Shown piece by piece: positions 40,155-49,870 of a stretch of DNA of 64,000 bases (the first letter of the stretch is position 1; the number at the start of each line of letters is the position of its first letter). This DNA is from Ricinus communis (Eukaryota > Streptophyta > Magnoliopsida > Malpighiales > Euphorbiaceae). The DNA lies in contig NC_063257.1 in NCBI RefSeq assembly GCF_019578655.1, positions 3,472,001 to 3,536,000 on the forward strand, in the 5' to 3' direction. The notes below the pieces were generated by a model, which saw only the letters and a list, made by a program, of their open reading frames with translations, did no database searches and was not told the origin of the DNA. The translations under genes were made by a program, and so were the position numbers.

Positions 40155-41699
40155 ATCATAAAGTTTATGCAATGATTTGTGCATAGATTAAGTCTCTTGA
40201 AGAAGTATTGGTTCATCTACAACTCGAGCATTTATTCTGCTGAGCTTTGGAAAGCCAAGCTTAATTAGAATTTTACTTGTTTTGTTACTGTATTCATGAT
40301 TCATGTATGTTTTGACTTCCAGCTGCTTAATGGCAATCAATTTCCATTTTCAATTTAATCATATAACAATTAACGAAAGCTCCCTCAGTGCAAAATACAA
40401 GGAATATAAACAGTTCATTAATCCCAGTTGTAATTTGGCTTTAAGATCTACATTCTCATTCAGTTTTATTGCTGACCACTCCTCCCTTGACTTGACTTTA
40501 AAAAACATTAAAAGAAGAATACTTAAAATAAACGATGGCTGAGGAATGAATACATTATGTTAACAGGAAAAAAACAGCATAATATCTAAAACAACTAATC
40601 CTTTTTAGATTTTCTTTTTTTGAAATACAATTTAAAACAACAGGAAGAAAAAAGAATACTAATTCAAGTAATAAAGAAATTTACTAAAGATGTTTACCTT
40701 GTAACTTATTAACAACTCCTCAATCTTCTAAACTCGGTTTGGACACCAAATGTAATAAACTAAATTTATAATAGATGAAAAAGAATACAAATTTGTCATA
40801 ATCGTAATTCTAAAACTAAAAAATCAATTGCTCACCTAGAATCCCCGCTAAACTAAAAGACATTTGGAACCCTGTGGGCATTCTTTGTGATTTTTCTAAT
40901 AAAAAATATTTTTCAGTTATTTTAGGCCTTAAAAATGTATACTTTTAGGTCCTATTCTAAGGACGCCTTTGAAATTAATAATTGGATATCAATAAATTTA
41001 AGCACAGGAATCTTAGTTCATCTAGTACGAATAGGAGATCTATATTATATAATATATATATATATTTTCTAATTTAAATTCCAATTAGTAACTTTTAACA
41101 TGTATAATTTTATAAAATTGATTGTGTTCTATATGTTTAATTTTTAATTATTTTTACTATTTTATAATATATAAAATAAATAATTGAGAATAATTACTTT
41201 TCTTAAAAAATTACAAATTAAAATGATCTGTTATTGTGTATTTTAAATTATTTTACAGTATTTCTTGAACTGCAGTACGAGTGGAATTTAAAAGATAAAA
41301 ATTAAAATAATCACTAACAATCACTAACATTTCACCTTATATTGAAAATAAATATTAATTTAATATATTTATAAGAGCTTACACAAATTATTATTAACAC
41401 TTTGGGATTTTTTTTTTTTTTTTTTTTTTTAAGCTTAGGGATGCGAACAAGGTCAACTCTAACTGTTGCTCATTTGCAGATTTGGGCTTTCAGATGGGCT
41501 ATTTATCGCTCTCGTCGTAGTACCAATCTTTAGTGACGCCCTGTATATCTAAGTGTGACTAAATAGACATTAATCACCATTAATAAGCAGCCTGTATTCT
41601 AGCCAATGCGTACAACTCATTTCGGCTGCTTCGGCGTGCCCTTTTTATAGAGCTTGGTCCATTGTAATTCACTTCAGATCCAAAGGAAGAAAGAAAAGA
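40155..41699. other. Spacer between the C2 and MPDU1-like genes
   Basis: The first part would hold the 3' untranslated region of the C2 gene. The rest is AT-rich and includes a 23-base T run (41408-41430). A TTTTTATAG at 41642-41650 lies 50 bases before the MPDU1-like ATG and may be its TATA box. No other gene is seen. Confidence 0.5.
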
Positions 41700-43567
41700 A
41701 TGGAGTTTTTAGGGATTGATTTCAGCTGCGCAATTGGGGCTCTCAGAGACGGTAAATTCCCTCAGAAAGATTGCTTGCTTCCTCTCATCTCAAAGCTTCT
41801 TGGCTACTCCATCGTTGCTGCTTCCACCACCGTCAAAGTCCCTCAGGTTACATAGTTCACCTTACTCTTTATGATTTTAATATTAATTGTGCCCTTGAAT
41901 TTTGATGTAATTGTTTACAAATCTGATCTTTTATGTTTTTGTAAATGCAGATATTGAAAATCTTGAAGCACAGGAGTGTCAGAGGGCTTAGTGTTTTGGG
42001 GTTTGAGCTTGAAGTTGTAGGCTATACTATAGCTCTTGCATATTGTCTTCACAAAGGACTTCCCTTTTCAGCATATGGGGAATTGTCCTTTCTTTTGATC
42101 CAAGGTTTGTTCTTTTTATTATCGCTCAAAAGTTCAGGAAATTGATTTAAGAGATTGTTATTTGTTTCGATTATCACTTATTTGAAAATGAAGTGGAATT
42201 AGTGCAATTCATCTCACTTAATGCATGCTTTAATAATAGTGAGCCTAGCAAGCTTAATTTGATGTAATTCAATGCTAAAAACTACTACTTCAATTCAATT
42301 TTAATTGTGCTTGTCCTTTTCAAAACTTCTGCCTTTTTTAGAGTAGCTGGGTCAGTTTAGGCCAATTTGATGTGATATTGCCTCCTTCTTGACTGATCTA
42401 ACGCAGTTCCTCTTTTGCTCGAATCTTACAGCTATAATTTTAGTTGCTATCATCTACTACTTCTCCCAACCTGTCCCTACAGTGACATGGATCAGACCGT
42501 TACTGTATCCTGAATGGTGTATTTTTCTCAAAGTACTGATTGCAAGAGCTATAAAATGCATCAAAATTTTCCTTATATTAGTGTTTTAGATATTGTGCAG
42601 TAGCACCTACTGTTTTAGGTGGTCAAATTGATCCTGTTCTGTTCGAAGCTCTCTATGTAAGTACTAAGTAGACTTTGGTATTCAATCTCCATTTAGCATA
42701 TTTATTGGGATGCCTACCATTCTTTTTTTCCCTTTATGATGTTTAATGCTGCATCTGTTACAGGCATCCCAGCATGCAATCTTTCTCTTTGCCAGGATTC
42801 CACAAATATGGACAAATTTTTCTGTAAGTTGGAATTTTGAAGGTTAATTTTTCTTGTTAAATTTTAGGATATTTCATAAGAGCTCTCTTTCAAACTGTTA
42901 ACTTTTGATGAGACTTGGCATCTTCAATGCTTGTATGACCAGTAAACCATTTCCGTGTCTGGTTTGAGAAGTTGTTGCTTATGAGCAGCTAGTGTATATG
43001 CCAACATTACAAAATCCCTGGACTAGGTTACTGATTCTGTGGGCATAATGGAGGCTGGTCTCTTTAAATGGATCTGTGGGCATTTTGGAGGCTGGTCCGG
43101 CTGATTCTTAACAAGTTCCACAGAATTGGATATGGAATGTAGTGTGGTGTGATGAGAGTTTTAAATCAGTCTTCTCCACAAATTCATGAGAAGGATTAAG
43201 AATGCTGGATGAGCAAAAGAGAGAAATCAGTCTCATTTTCTTTCTCAGTATAGTCTTTTGCCTGTTACGTTCTCATTGGCAATATTGTTATTGTTGGCTA
43301 CTTACATCTTGTAACTGATAAAAAACTGTTCTTTTTTGCAGAATAAAAGCACTGGGGAGCTTAGCTTCTTAACATGTCTAATGAATTTCGCAGGTTCAAT
43401 GGGTGAGTTGTATGGTCATATCAGTTAGCTTGGTTACATATAGAGCATGTACATACAAGTTTAAGATTGCTTCTTCCTTTCTTTTTTGTTCTTTCCAGTG
43501 AGAGTTTTTACCAGCATGCAAGAAAAAGCACCAACAAGTGGTATCCTTTTCGATATTCCATGTTATT

Positions 43568-43608
<41 letters not shown>

Positions 43609-44189
43609 CTAGCTAGTTGTTTGAACGCTTTAGGGCATTTGAATTTTGCAGAAACCATCTTTAGGAGCTAACTAATTATGATCCTTATTGCATACTTCCC
43701 CCAAAAAGTAATAGTAGTTATAATTTTAGTAGCAGTAGCAGTAATCATGATCTTTACAAGTTCATAGAATGATACTATGAGAAAATCTATAAGATTAATG
43801 CTTTTGGTCTCAAGTGTGTCACTGTCATGATGGGAATATGAGATATTGAATTATCTTAAAGTGTATAAACATAATCATCAATCAGGAATTAGGCTGCTTT
43901 TTTTCTGATGGTTGCATTCTTCATAGTCCTACTCTATCTAAGCTATACGAGCTACTTTATTAAGCTAGTTTTATTTATGCAGAGTATGTCCGTCAAAATT
44001 TGGCGTGTCCTTGAGCTCTATAATCATCCGTTCTTTTGGTTATTATTGTATATTTATCCAGTTACTGTCCTTAATTTTTCTTTAGTGATTTTGGGTTCTG
44101 TTATCGGAGTCACCGCCCATGGTACCATTCTTAGTCAAATTATTTTGTACCAAAATCAAGTAGCGAAGAAGGAGAAGAAAGAAAAGTGA
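41700..44189 (+). CDS. MPDU1: MPDU1-like PQ-loop membrane protein
   Basis: Homologue of mannose-P-dolichol utilisation defect 1, an ER membrane protein needed in animals for efficient use of dolichol-phosphate sugars in glycan assembly. The plant role is inferred. Eight exons: 41700-41846, 41951-42104, 42432-42504, 42590-42656, 42764-42823, 43342-43402, 43499-43540 and 44086-44189, giving 235 residues (human MPDU1 is 247). Seen: two PQ-loop motifs, Pro48-Gln49 in [17 protein letters not shown] and Pro160-Gln161 in [18 protein letters not shown]. The family segment [22 protein letters not shown] and several hydrophobic membrane segments are also present. A charged tail KKEKKEK at the C terminus suits ER retention. 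The exon 4 start was set at 42590 because that restores YCAVAPT in frame. Intron 7 carries a CT microsatellite. Confidence 0.95.
43574..43605. repeat. (CT)n microsatellite in an MPDU1-like intron
   Basis: A perfect CT run inside intron 7, shortly after the 5' splice site. Confidence 0.95.
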
Positions 44190-45850
44190 AAAGATACCAG
44201 TTCATGGCAAAGCTTTTGCTTCAATTAAAGGTTTTTGGAGGCCTTAAATGCTTTAACCTTAAGGAAATGTGTCATCATCTTCTGTAAGGTAGGAATACAA
44301 AAGTAGTAGTGAATTCACATCTTTATTACTGTTGTAAGTGGGATATTTTACACCAATCAGGAACGCATAAACAAGACAAGAGTTATAATTAATTTGACAG
44401 TCTTGAAGAACGTATACGCCATGTAGATGCTGTAGTATGTATTTCATTCCATTCAGTTTGTGACTGTTGCATACATGTCTTTAGGCTTCACCTGAGCTTG
44501 CATTTTGTATACCTCTTGATCTTTTATATTTAATTAAACAATGATTTTAATTTATATTTTAATTATAAAATATTTTAATTTGTTTGTACAAGCACAAACT
44601 TCTGTTTGTACTTTCTCCCCAAAAAAAATGACCATTAAGAATGTCATCCCTTGCACACAAAAATTCATCGAGAGAAAAAGAAAAAGAAATATTCCTGTGA
44701 TTGACAAAATGACACCCGCGACCCTTTATATTGAAATCATCACATGCAAACTGATAATGAACGAATTTGATAGGCTCATATACATCAGTGCATTGCAATT
44801 AAAGACCGCAGGCCAACTATCTCTAATTAATTAGCAATTATGAAAACGCACATTGCTTTCGAGTGGGATAGATGACACTCCCTTTGCAGTTGGGGCCACA
44901 AATTTTATAGAAGACCAAAAACTTAAAACAAAAGGAACATACAAAGAATGCGTTTCCTTGACAGACCAGCTTCTGAGCTAAGCTAAGCTAAGCTAGTATG
45001 TTTAAAATAGTAAAGAAGCTGCCAAGCTGCAAATATAAAACAAGCAACAGCTGAGAGAAAACAGTTGTACCTATTCCAAATGCACCACCATTTGCTTTTG
45101 GTTATGTAAAATCCCATCAGATGGCCAAAGAAACCAACAATTGGCAGACTAGCAACCTTTTAATCGCACTCTAGTTGAAATTTTCAATTTTAAATGAAAT
45201 GAAATCCAGTTGTAAATGAGCATGCTCCAGGCTAGATGCATATAATGTCAGACCAGGAACCATAAGAGTATCCCATAGATGCATGGATTTTACTACAATC
45301 TTCCATTTTACTGCAATCCAATTAATTCTATACAACCTGTTCCTAAAAAACAAGATTCATACATCTCATCGCCATATCCATATCCCATACATCTCATCGC
45401 CATATCCATATCCCATACATCTCTTGCTGCAGCTTGAAACCACGATTTTATCACTCCTAATGTCATCTTACGTGAACAACCATAAAGCACAATGGTACCC
45501 AAATGAAAAAGTGCTAGCAGCATAAAACAGAAGTCGTGTACCAAAATAACTCTGGTAGAATCAGAAACACATCATGTAATATGTTTCGCAAGTGCAAAAC
45601 CATGCTATGCTAATATCTTATGTGCAAAACCTGCCAAATAAAACACTAAACAAAATGAACAGCAACTTAAAACGAATAGAAATGATATTTTGTTGACAAT
45701 GAGAATTTCAGTTGAAAAGAAAATAAACAGCAAGCCAATATCAAATGGAGTACATCAAGTATGTAAATCAGACGACGTGATGCAAAATAATGCAAATAGA
45801 CCAAGGACCAATATTTCTGCTATGCAAATTCTGTTAGTCCTTGAATCAAA
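44190..45850. other. Spacer between convergent genes
   Basis: Lies between the 3' ends of the MPDU1-like (+) and SKIP2-like (-) genes. It should contain both 3' untranslated regions. A 28-bp tandem repeat is present at 45358. No other gene is seen. Confidence 0.55.
45358..45424. repeat. 28-bp tandem repeat, about 2.3 copies
   Basis: The unit beginning CATACATCTCATCGCC occurs at 45358 and 45386, with a partial third copy at 45414. The first two copies are identical. Confidence 0.93.
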
Positions 45851-47461
45851 TTAACTTCGAGAACCGGTATTACCACTAGACCACCTTCTCAAAGTGCAAG
45901 CCACTAAATTTCTCCCACTCAAAAGCCCTAATCTGGACTTGAAGGAAGTTGATCTTCCAGCAGTGCTTGAAGAAGCAACAGATGGTACTACCGCTGCTAT
46001 TTGTCCTGGAGGAATTTCAACTGCATTTTCCTGCACCCCACCATCACTAGCACTTGCATCATGATGTTCATGCTCACCGCTATCTAAATTCACAGCTAAA
46101 GATCCCCTACTCGCTCTTAACCAATCCGCACCCTCACAAGTCACACCTCGGCATTTCTTCACCTTCACTTTAACCAAATTTGGACATCCACTAGCAAGGG
46201 CTTCCATTCCATGATCCGACACAGGACAACTCTTAATACAGAGCTTTTTCAGAGATATACATTTAGCTGCAATACAAGAAATCTCAGCATCACCAACAGT
46301 ATCACTCCCACAGAGTGCTAATCGCTCAAGATTTTGACAATTGGAAGCTAACATTTCTAAACTGCTCTTGGTAGGATTAACTCCAATGAGCACCAATTCT
46401 TGCAAATTAGGGCAATTCTTGGCAACAGCTATTAATCCATCATCACCAATTCGATTGGCTTTCCATCCATCAATATGAAGCTTTCTTAACAACTTACATC
46501 GCTCGGCGATGGAACCTAACCCTAAATTAGTACACTCGGGGGTTTTAACAAGATGCAAAATCTCCAGATCCAAACAATTGGATATAGCAGAAAGTCCAAC
46601 ATCACTTACCTGGAGCCTTTCAAGATGGATCTCGACCATACCCGTGACCCGATCCGATATCACTTGAAGAAGCTTATCCCAATCACCAGAACATCTAAAA
46701 AGCTTCAAAGTTCTAAGATTCTTAGATCCAATAATTAACGGACCAAAACACTGTCCATTATAAAGCTCCTTTAAGCATATGGTTTTAAGAGAATTGGCGG
46801 CTAAACCCGGTCCAATGGGTTCAGCGGCGGCTCCATCAGTTATTCCACGAAGCCGTTTAATTGAGAGCTCCTCAAGCGACGCACAGTTATCAAGAACAGC
46901 ATTCATACCTTTAGCACCAAACGTACACGATCCACAGGATAGTTTTTTCAATCCTTTACAATTCTTCGCAAACGCCGCCATACCTGCATCAGTTACATCA
47001 CGGCACGAACGGAGCTTCAAGCGTGTCAGGTTCCGACAACGTAGTGAGATCGCTTCAAGTGCCTCGTCTCCGATACTCGCGGATTTGCGGTCACATCTGA
47101 GAGCCAGTTTCGTAACGGCGTCAAATCGAGTAAACAGAGCAGATATCACCGGAAGAAGATCTGATTGCGCGTGAAGAGAAAGCCTGTGACGGCTTTGTCC
47201 TTCGATTCTTAGCCACCGACGGCAGACTAGCGAGCATCGTTGTCGATCGCTAGGGCTGAGGGATTGAAAAATGCAAGCTAAACATTCATCTGGTAGATCC
47301 GAGATGTAATCTGGTGATTCATTGATGATTAATACGACGTCGTCTTTGTCATTTGGTTCTTCAGTTTGCATAGGAGAAATCAGAGCCGTTGATTTTGATT
47401 TTGACCGGTAGATAGATTCGCGACGAGTTAAAATTGCGGTGGATGAAGATGACTGGCCCAT
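45851..47461 (-). CDS. SKIP2: F-box/LRR protein, SKIP2/VFB type
   Basis: Substrate receptor of an SCF ubiquitin ligase; Arabidopsis SKIP2 (VIER F-box group) binds ASK proteins and the group affects auxin-related growth. A single uninterrupted exon encodes 536 residues, close to the Arabidopsis length. Seen: a variable N terminus, the F-box at about 52-93 (YISDLPDECLACIFQSL, then CSLVCRRWLRIEG), and then leucine-rich repeats of the cysteine-containing class from about 110 to 460, with repeats such as CRNLTRLKLRSCRDVTDAGM and CPNLVKVKVKKCRGVTCEG. The serine-rich tail carries TAGRSTSFKSRLGLLSGRN. The intronless structure matches the family. No damage is visible. Confidence 0.96.
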   Translation of the reverse strand: MGQSSSSTAILTRRESIYRSKSKSTALISPMQTEEPNDKDDVVLIINESPDYISDLPDECLACIFQSLSPSDRQRCSLVCRRWLRIEGQSRHRLSLHAQSDLLPVISALFTRFDAVTKLALRCDRKSASIGDEALEAISLRCRNLTRLKLRSCRDVTDAGMAAFAKNCKGLKKLSCGSCTFGAKGMNAVLDNCASLEELSIKRLRGITDGAAAEPIGPGLAANSLKTICLKELYNGQCFGPLIIGSKNLRTLKLFRCSGDWDKLLQVISDRVTGMVEIHLERLQVSDVGLSAISNCLDLEILHLVKTPECTNLGLGSIAERCKLLRKLHIDGWKANRIGDDGLIAVAKNCPNLQELVLIGVNPTKSSLEMLASNCQNLERLALCGSDTVGDAEISCIAAKCISLKKLCIKSCPVSDHGMEALASGCPNLVKVKVKKCRGVTCEGADWLRASRGSLAVNLDSGEHEHHDASASDGGVQENAVEIPPGQIAAVVPSVASSSTAGRSTSFKSRLGLLSGRNLVACTLRRWSSGNTGSRS

Positions 47462-48204
47462 CCACGTGACTAGTACACCACCGGAGTGGAGGAGCTTGTA
47501 GAAGCTGTTGCTGTTGGCGGTGCTGTTGCAGAGACGTTGATTTGTCTTTCTTCGAGATGTTCAATGACGGAATTGAAACTGGATTTCATTCTTCTTCTTC
47601 TTTTTTTCCTTTTTTTTTTTTTTTTCTTTTTGGGCCTTTTATCCTTTTTGAATAGAATGGTCTCCTTTCACCCAAAAAAAATATATTAGAATAGTCTCTA
47701 CAGTGTGAGCTAATGTATAGAATGGTCGTCCTCATGCGCTTATCATGGACCTGACTTTTAGTTGCTTTCGAAAGTTTCAAAATGTGCGGTTTATAAAGGA
47801 TGACCCGTGATGTGGAAGCAAGAAGACTTTCGTTTAACGAATGGTACTCTGGTATCGTGCACTTGGAATAATTTATCCTGCAACCAGTAATCAAATTTGA
47901 TCTCTTTACATTTCTTCCGCGAAATCTTTCTTTTCAATTGTCATTATTCCTAATGATTCATCATATATCAGTTAGTTCAAAAAAAATTACCGGCTTAATA
48001 CATTATCTCACCCAGCAGTTTTCTAAATTAACATATTTCATCCATGGACTTTCATTTAAATCTATTGCACTTTTAAACTATAATTTTTGACCTATTTCAC
48101 TCCTAATCATGTAAATCACTAACTAATTTAACATAAAATTAATCATTTATAAGCTTTTAAACACATTGAAAGGTATTTATATTCCAAACTCGAATTTTCT
48201 GCAG
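47462..48204. other. Upstream region of the SKIP2-like gene
   Basis: Contains the leader and presumed promoter of the minus-strand F-box gene. A long T/C-rich tract at about 47589-47640 would read as purines on the gene strand. No TATA box was recognised. Confidence 0.5.
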
Positions 48205-49672
48205 GCTAAAAGAGGGAATAGACCACCATGGATCTGGTCTACCTTGTTGCACGGAAGGGAGGTTCTAGCTCCTAACCTGAGGTGGAATGTTTGTAATGGT
48301 AGGTCTGTGAATGTGTGAGAAGGGAGATGGGTCCCTGGCAGCCATGACTTTAAGGTAGAGTCCCCTCACCTTGAGAATGACGACGTTATATTGGTGTCTG
48401 ATCTCATTGACACTGAGGAAGTGGAGTGGAAAGATCTTTTAAGGAGGCTTTTTAATAGCTCTGATCAGGAAAGGATTAGGAGGATTGTAATTGGGCCAAG
48501 GGAGGTGAATGATGATTTAATTTGGGATGGATGCCCTTCTGGGGCTTATTCTATGAAGAAGGGGTACGCGTGGCTTATGGAGAGTAACGGGAAGGGTCAA
48601 ATTCAGGGGATGGTGCCTAGGATGGAGAATAAGGAGTACTGGAGATCAATTTGGAAGTTAGAGGTGCCTCCGAAAATTCAGTGTTTTTTGTGGCGGTGGT
48701 CTACTGGTGCTGTGACGGTCTCAGATATCTTGTTTAAGAGACATTGTAGCCCTTCTAATTTGTGTATAATTTGTGGCAATGAGCCAGAAACTATTTGCCG
48801 TATGTTGTTTCATTGTAATCACTCTCGGGCTACTCGGTTCTTAATCTGATATTGGCTTGAGATGTGATGCAAATTTTGTTTTTGATTTCAGCACTTGGTG
48901 GAAGGAGGTCACTAGAATGGCTAAAGAAAGCTATAGGTCGAATGTTTTTCAGTTGGCAGCTCATGTGTGCTGGTCCCTGTGGAAGGCCATAAATGAATTT
49001 ATTTTCTGAGTTGGCAAGATTGATCCAACCAAAATGCTGATAAGTGCGAGAAAGTATTGGGAGGTGTCTTTGGGATCAAGGGCTCATTCTGATGCGGTTG
49101 AGCTTTCATCGGTGGAAAGGAGGGGCAGGATGAAATGGTCTTCTCCACCTGAGAATTTTATTAAGTATAACTCAGATGCAGCTTTCGGTTCCCAGTCTGG
49201 AAAAGTGGTGCGTGCCTTTTTGTGTAGAGACTCGTTTGGATATCGTAAGATGGGCAAACCAGGTACAGAGTGTGCAGCTCTCCTCTAGTTGCAGAGGCTT
49301 TGTTTCTGAGGGATGCTTTCAGGCACGCTATTTAATGGCGAATGGCGAATGGCGAAGGTTCAGTTTGAAACTGATTCCTTAGTGGTTGCATCTTGTGTTA
49401 ACAACCACAATAAGGATTTCCCATCAGAGAGTAGGTCGGTGATGAAGGAGGTTTAGAGTCTCGTTAAGAGGATTACTACTGTCTTCTCTGTTTCATACAT
49501 TCTCAGGCAGGCTAACCAAGCTGCGGATTGGATTTCAAAACATTCGCATTTGTTGCATAACCCAGCTTGGGTCATAGTCATGCCTGATGAGTTGAGAAAT
49601 ATTCTCTTACTGGATGTCGGTTGTCACGAGTATGATTATTGTCATTCTTGAGGAAAGAAAAAAAAAAAAAAA
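48205..49672 (+). mobile_element. 5'-truncated LINE with poly-A tail
   Basis: Plus-strand remains of a plant non-LTR retrotransposon. Seen: RGNRPPWIWSTLLHGREVL near 48208, a zinc-binding reverse-transcriptase tail with YSMKKGYAWLME, YWRSIWKLEVPPKIQCFLWR and CIICGNEPETICRMLFHC (48391-48840), then an RNase H-like domain opening MKWSSPPENFIKYNSDAAF, with KVQFETDSLVVASCVN and SYILRQANQAADWISKHS farther on. It ends with a 15-base A run at 49658-49672. Internal stops and frameshifts make it inactive. A second remnant of the same broad class lies at 1596-2935, but the two differ in sequence and need not be the same family. Confidence 0.87.
49335..49355. repeat. 7-bp microsatellite (ATGGCGA)3 inside the LINE
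   Basis: Three perfect copies of ATGGCGA inside the RNase H-like region. The same unit is repeated four times at 59231. Confidence 0.9.
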
Positions 49673-49870
49673 GAATTCCGCATTTTAATTAATAAAAACT
49701 ATTATTTATTTGAATTTCTCAATAAATAAATAAAAAGAGAAAAATATTTATTGATGGACTGGGCCATTGAGCTTGTAAAGCGATTCTGGGTCCATATCTT
49801 CCAAAAACTCGAAAGACCTCCACGACCACTCGACTTGACCCAGAACCGCATTGGTTTCAATTGGACCAAA
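49673..49870 (+). promoter_or_regulatory. Short region between the LINE tail and the DCL-like gene
   Basis: Only 198 bases separate the LINE poly-A tail from the ATG at 49871. No TATA box or clear core promoter element is seen. The transcript may start here or inside the LINE. The frame is open upstream to an ATG at 49751, but the downstream ATG is preferred because it begins a typical basic, serine/arginine-rich targeting peptide. Confidence 0.35.

Noticed and set aside
42590..42599. Alternative splice acceptor GTGCAG at 42595-42600 for MPDU1-like exon 4
   Set aside because: It breaks the frame and removes the conserved YCAVAPT segment; the acceptor before 42590 restores both.
46779..47174. 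131-codon plus-strand frame opposite the SKIP2-like gene
   Set aside because: It lies wholly antisense to a well-conserved F-box/LRR coding region and has no domain of its own.
49751..49870. Upstream in-frame ATG extending the DCL-like protein by 40 residues
   Set aside because: The extension has no targeting-peptide character, while the ATG at 49871 begins a typical one; not excluded but less likely.
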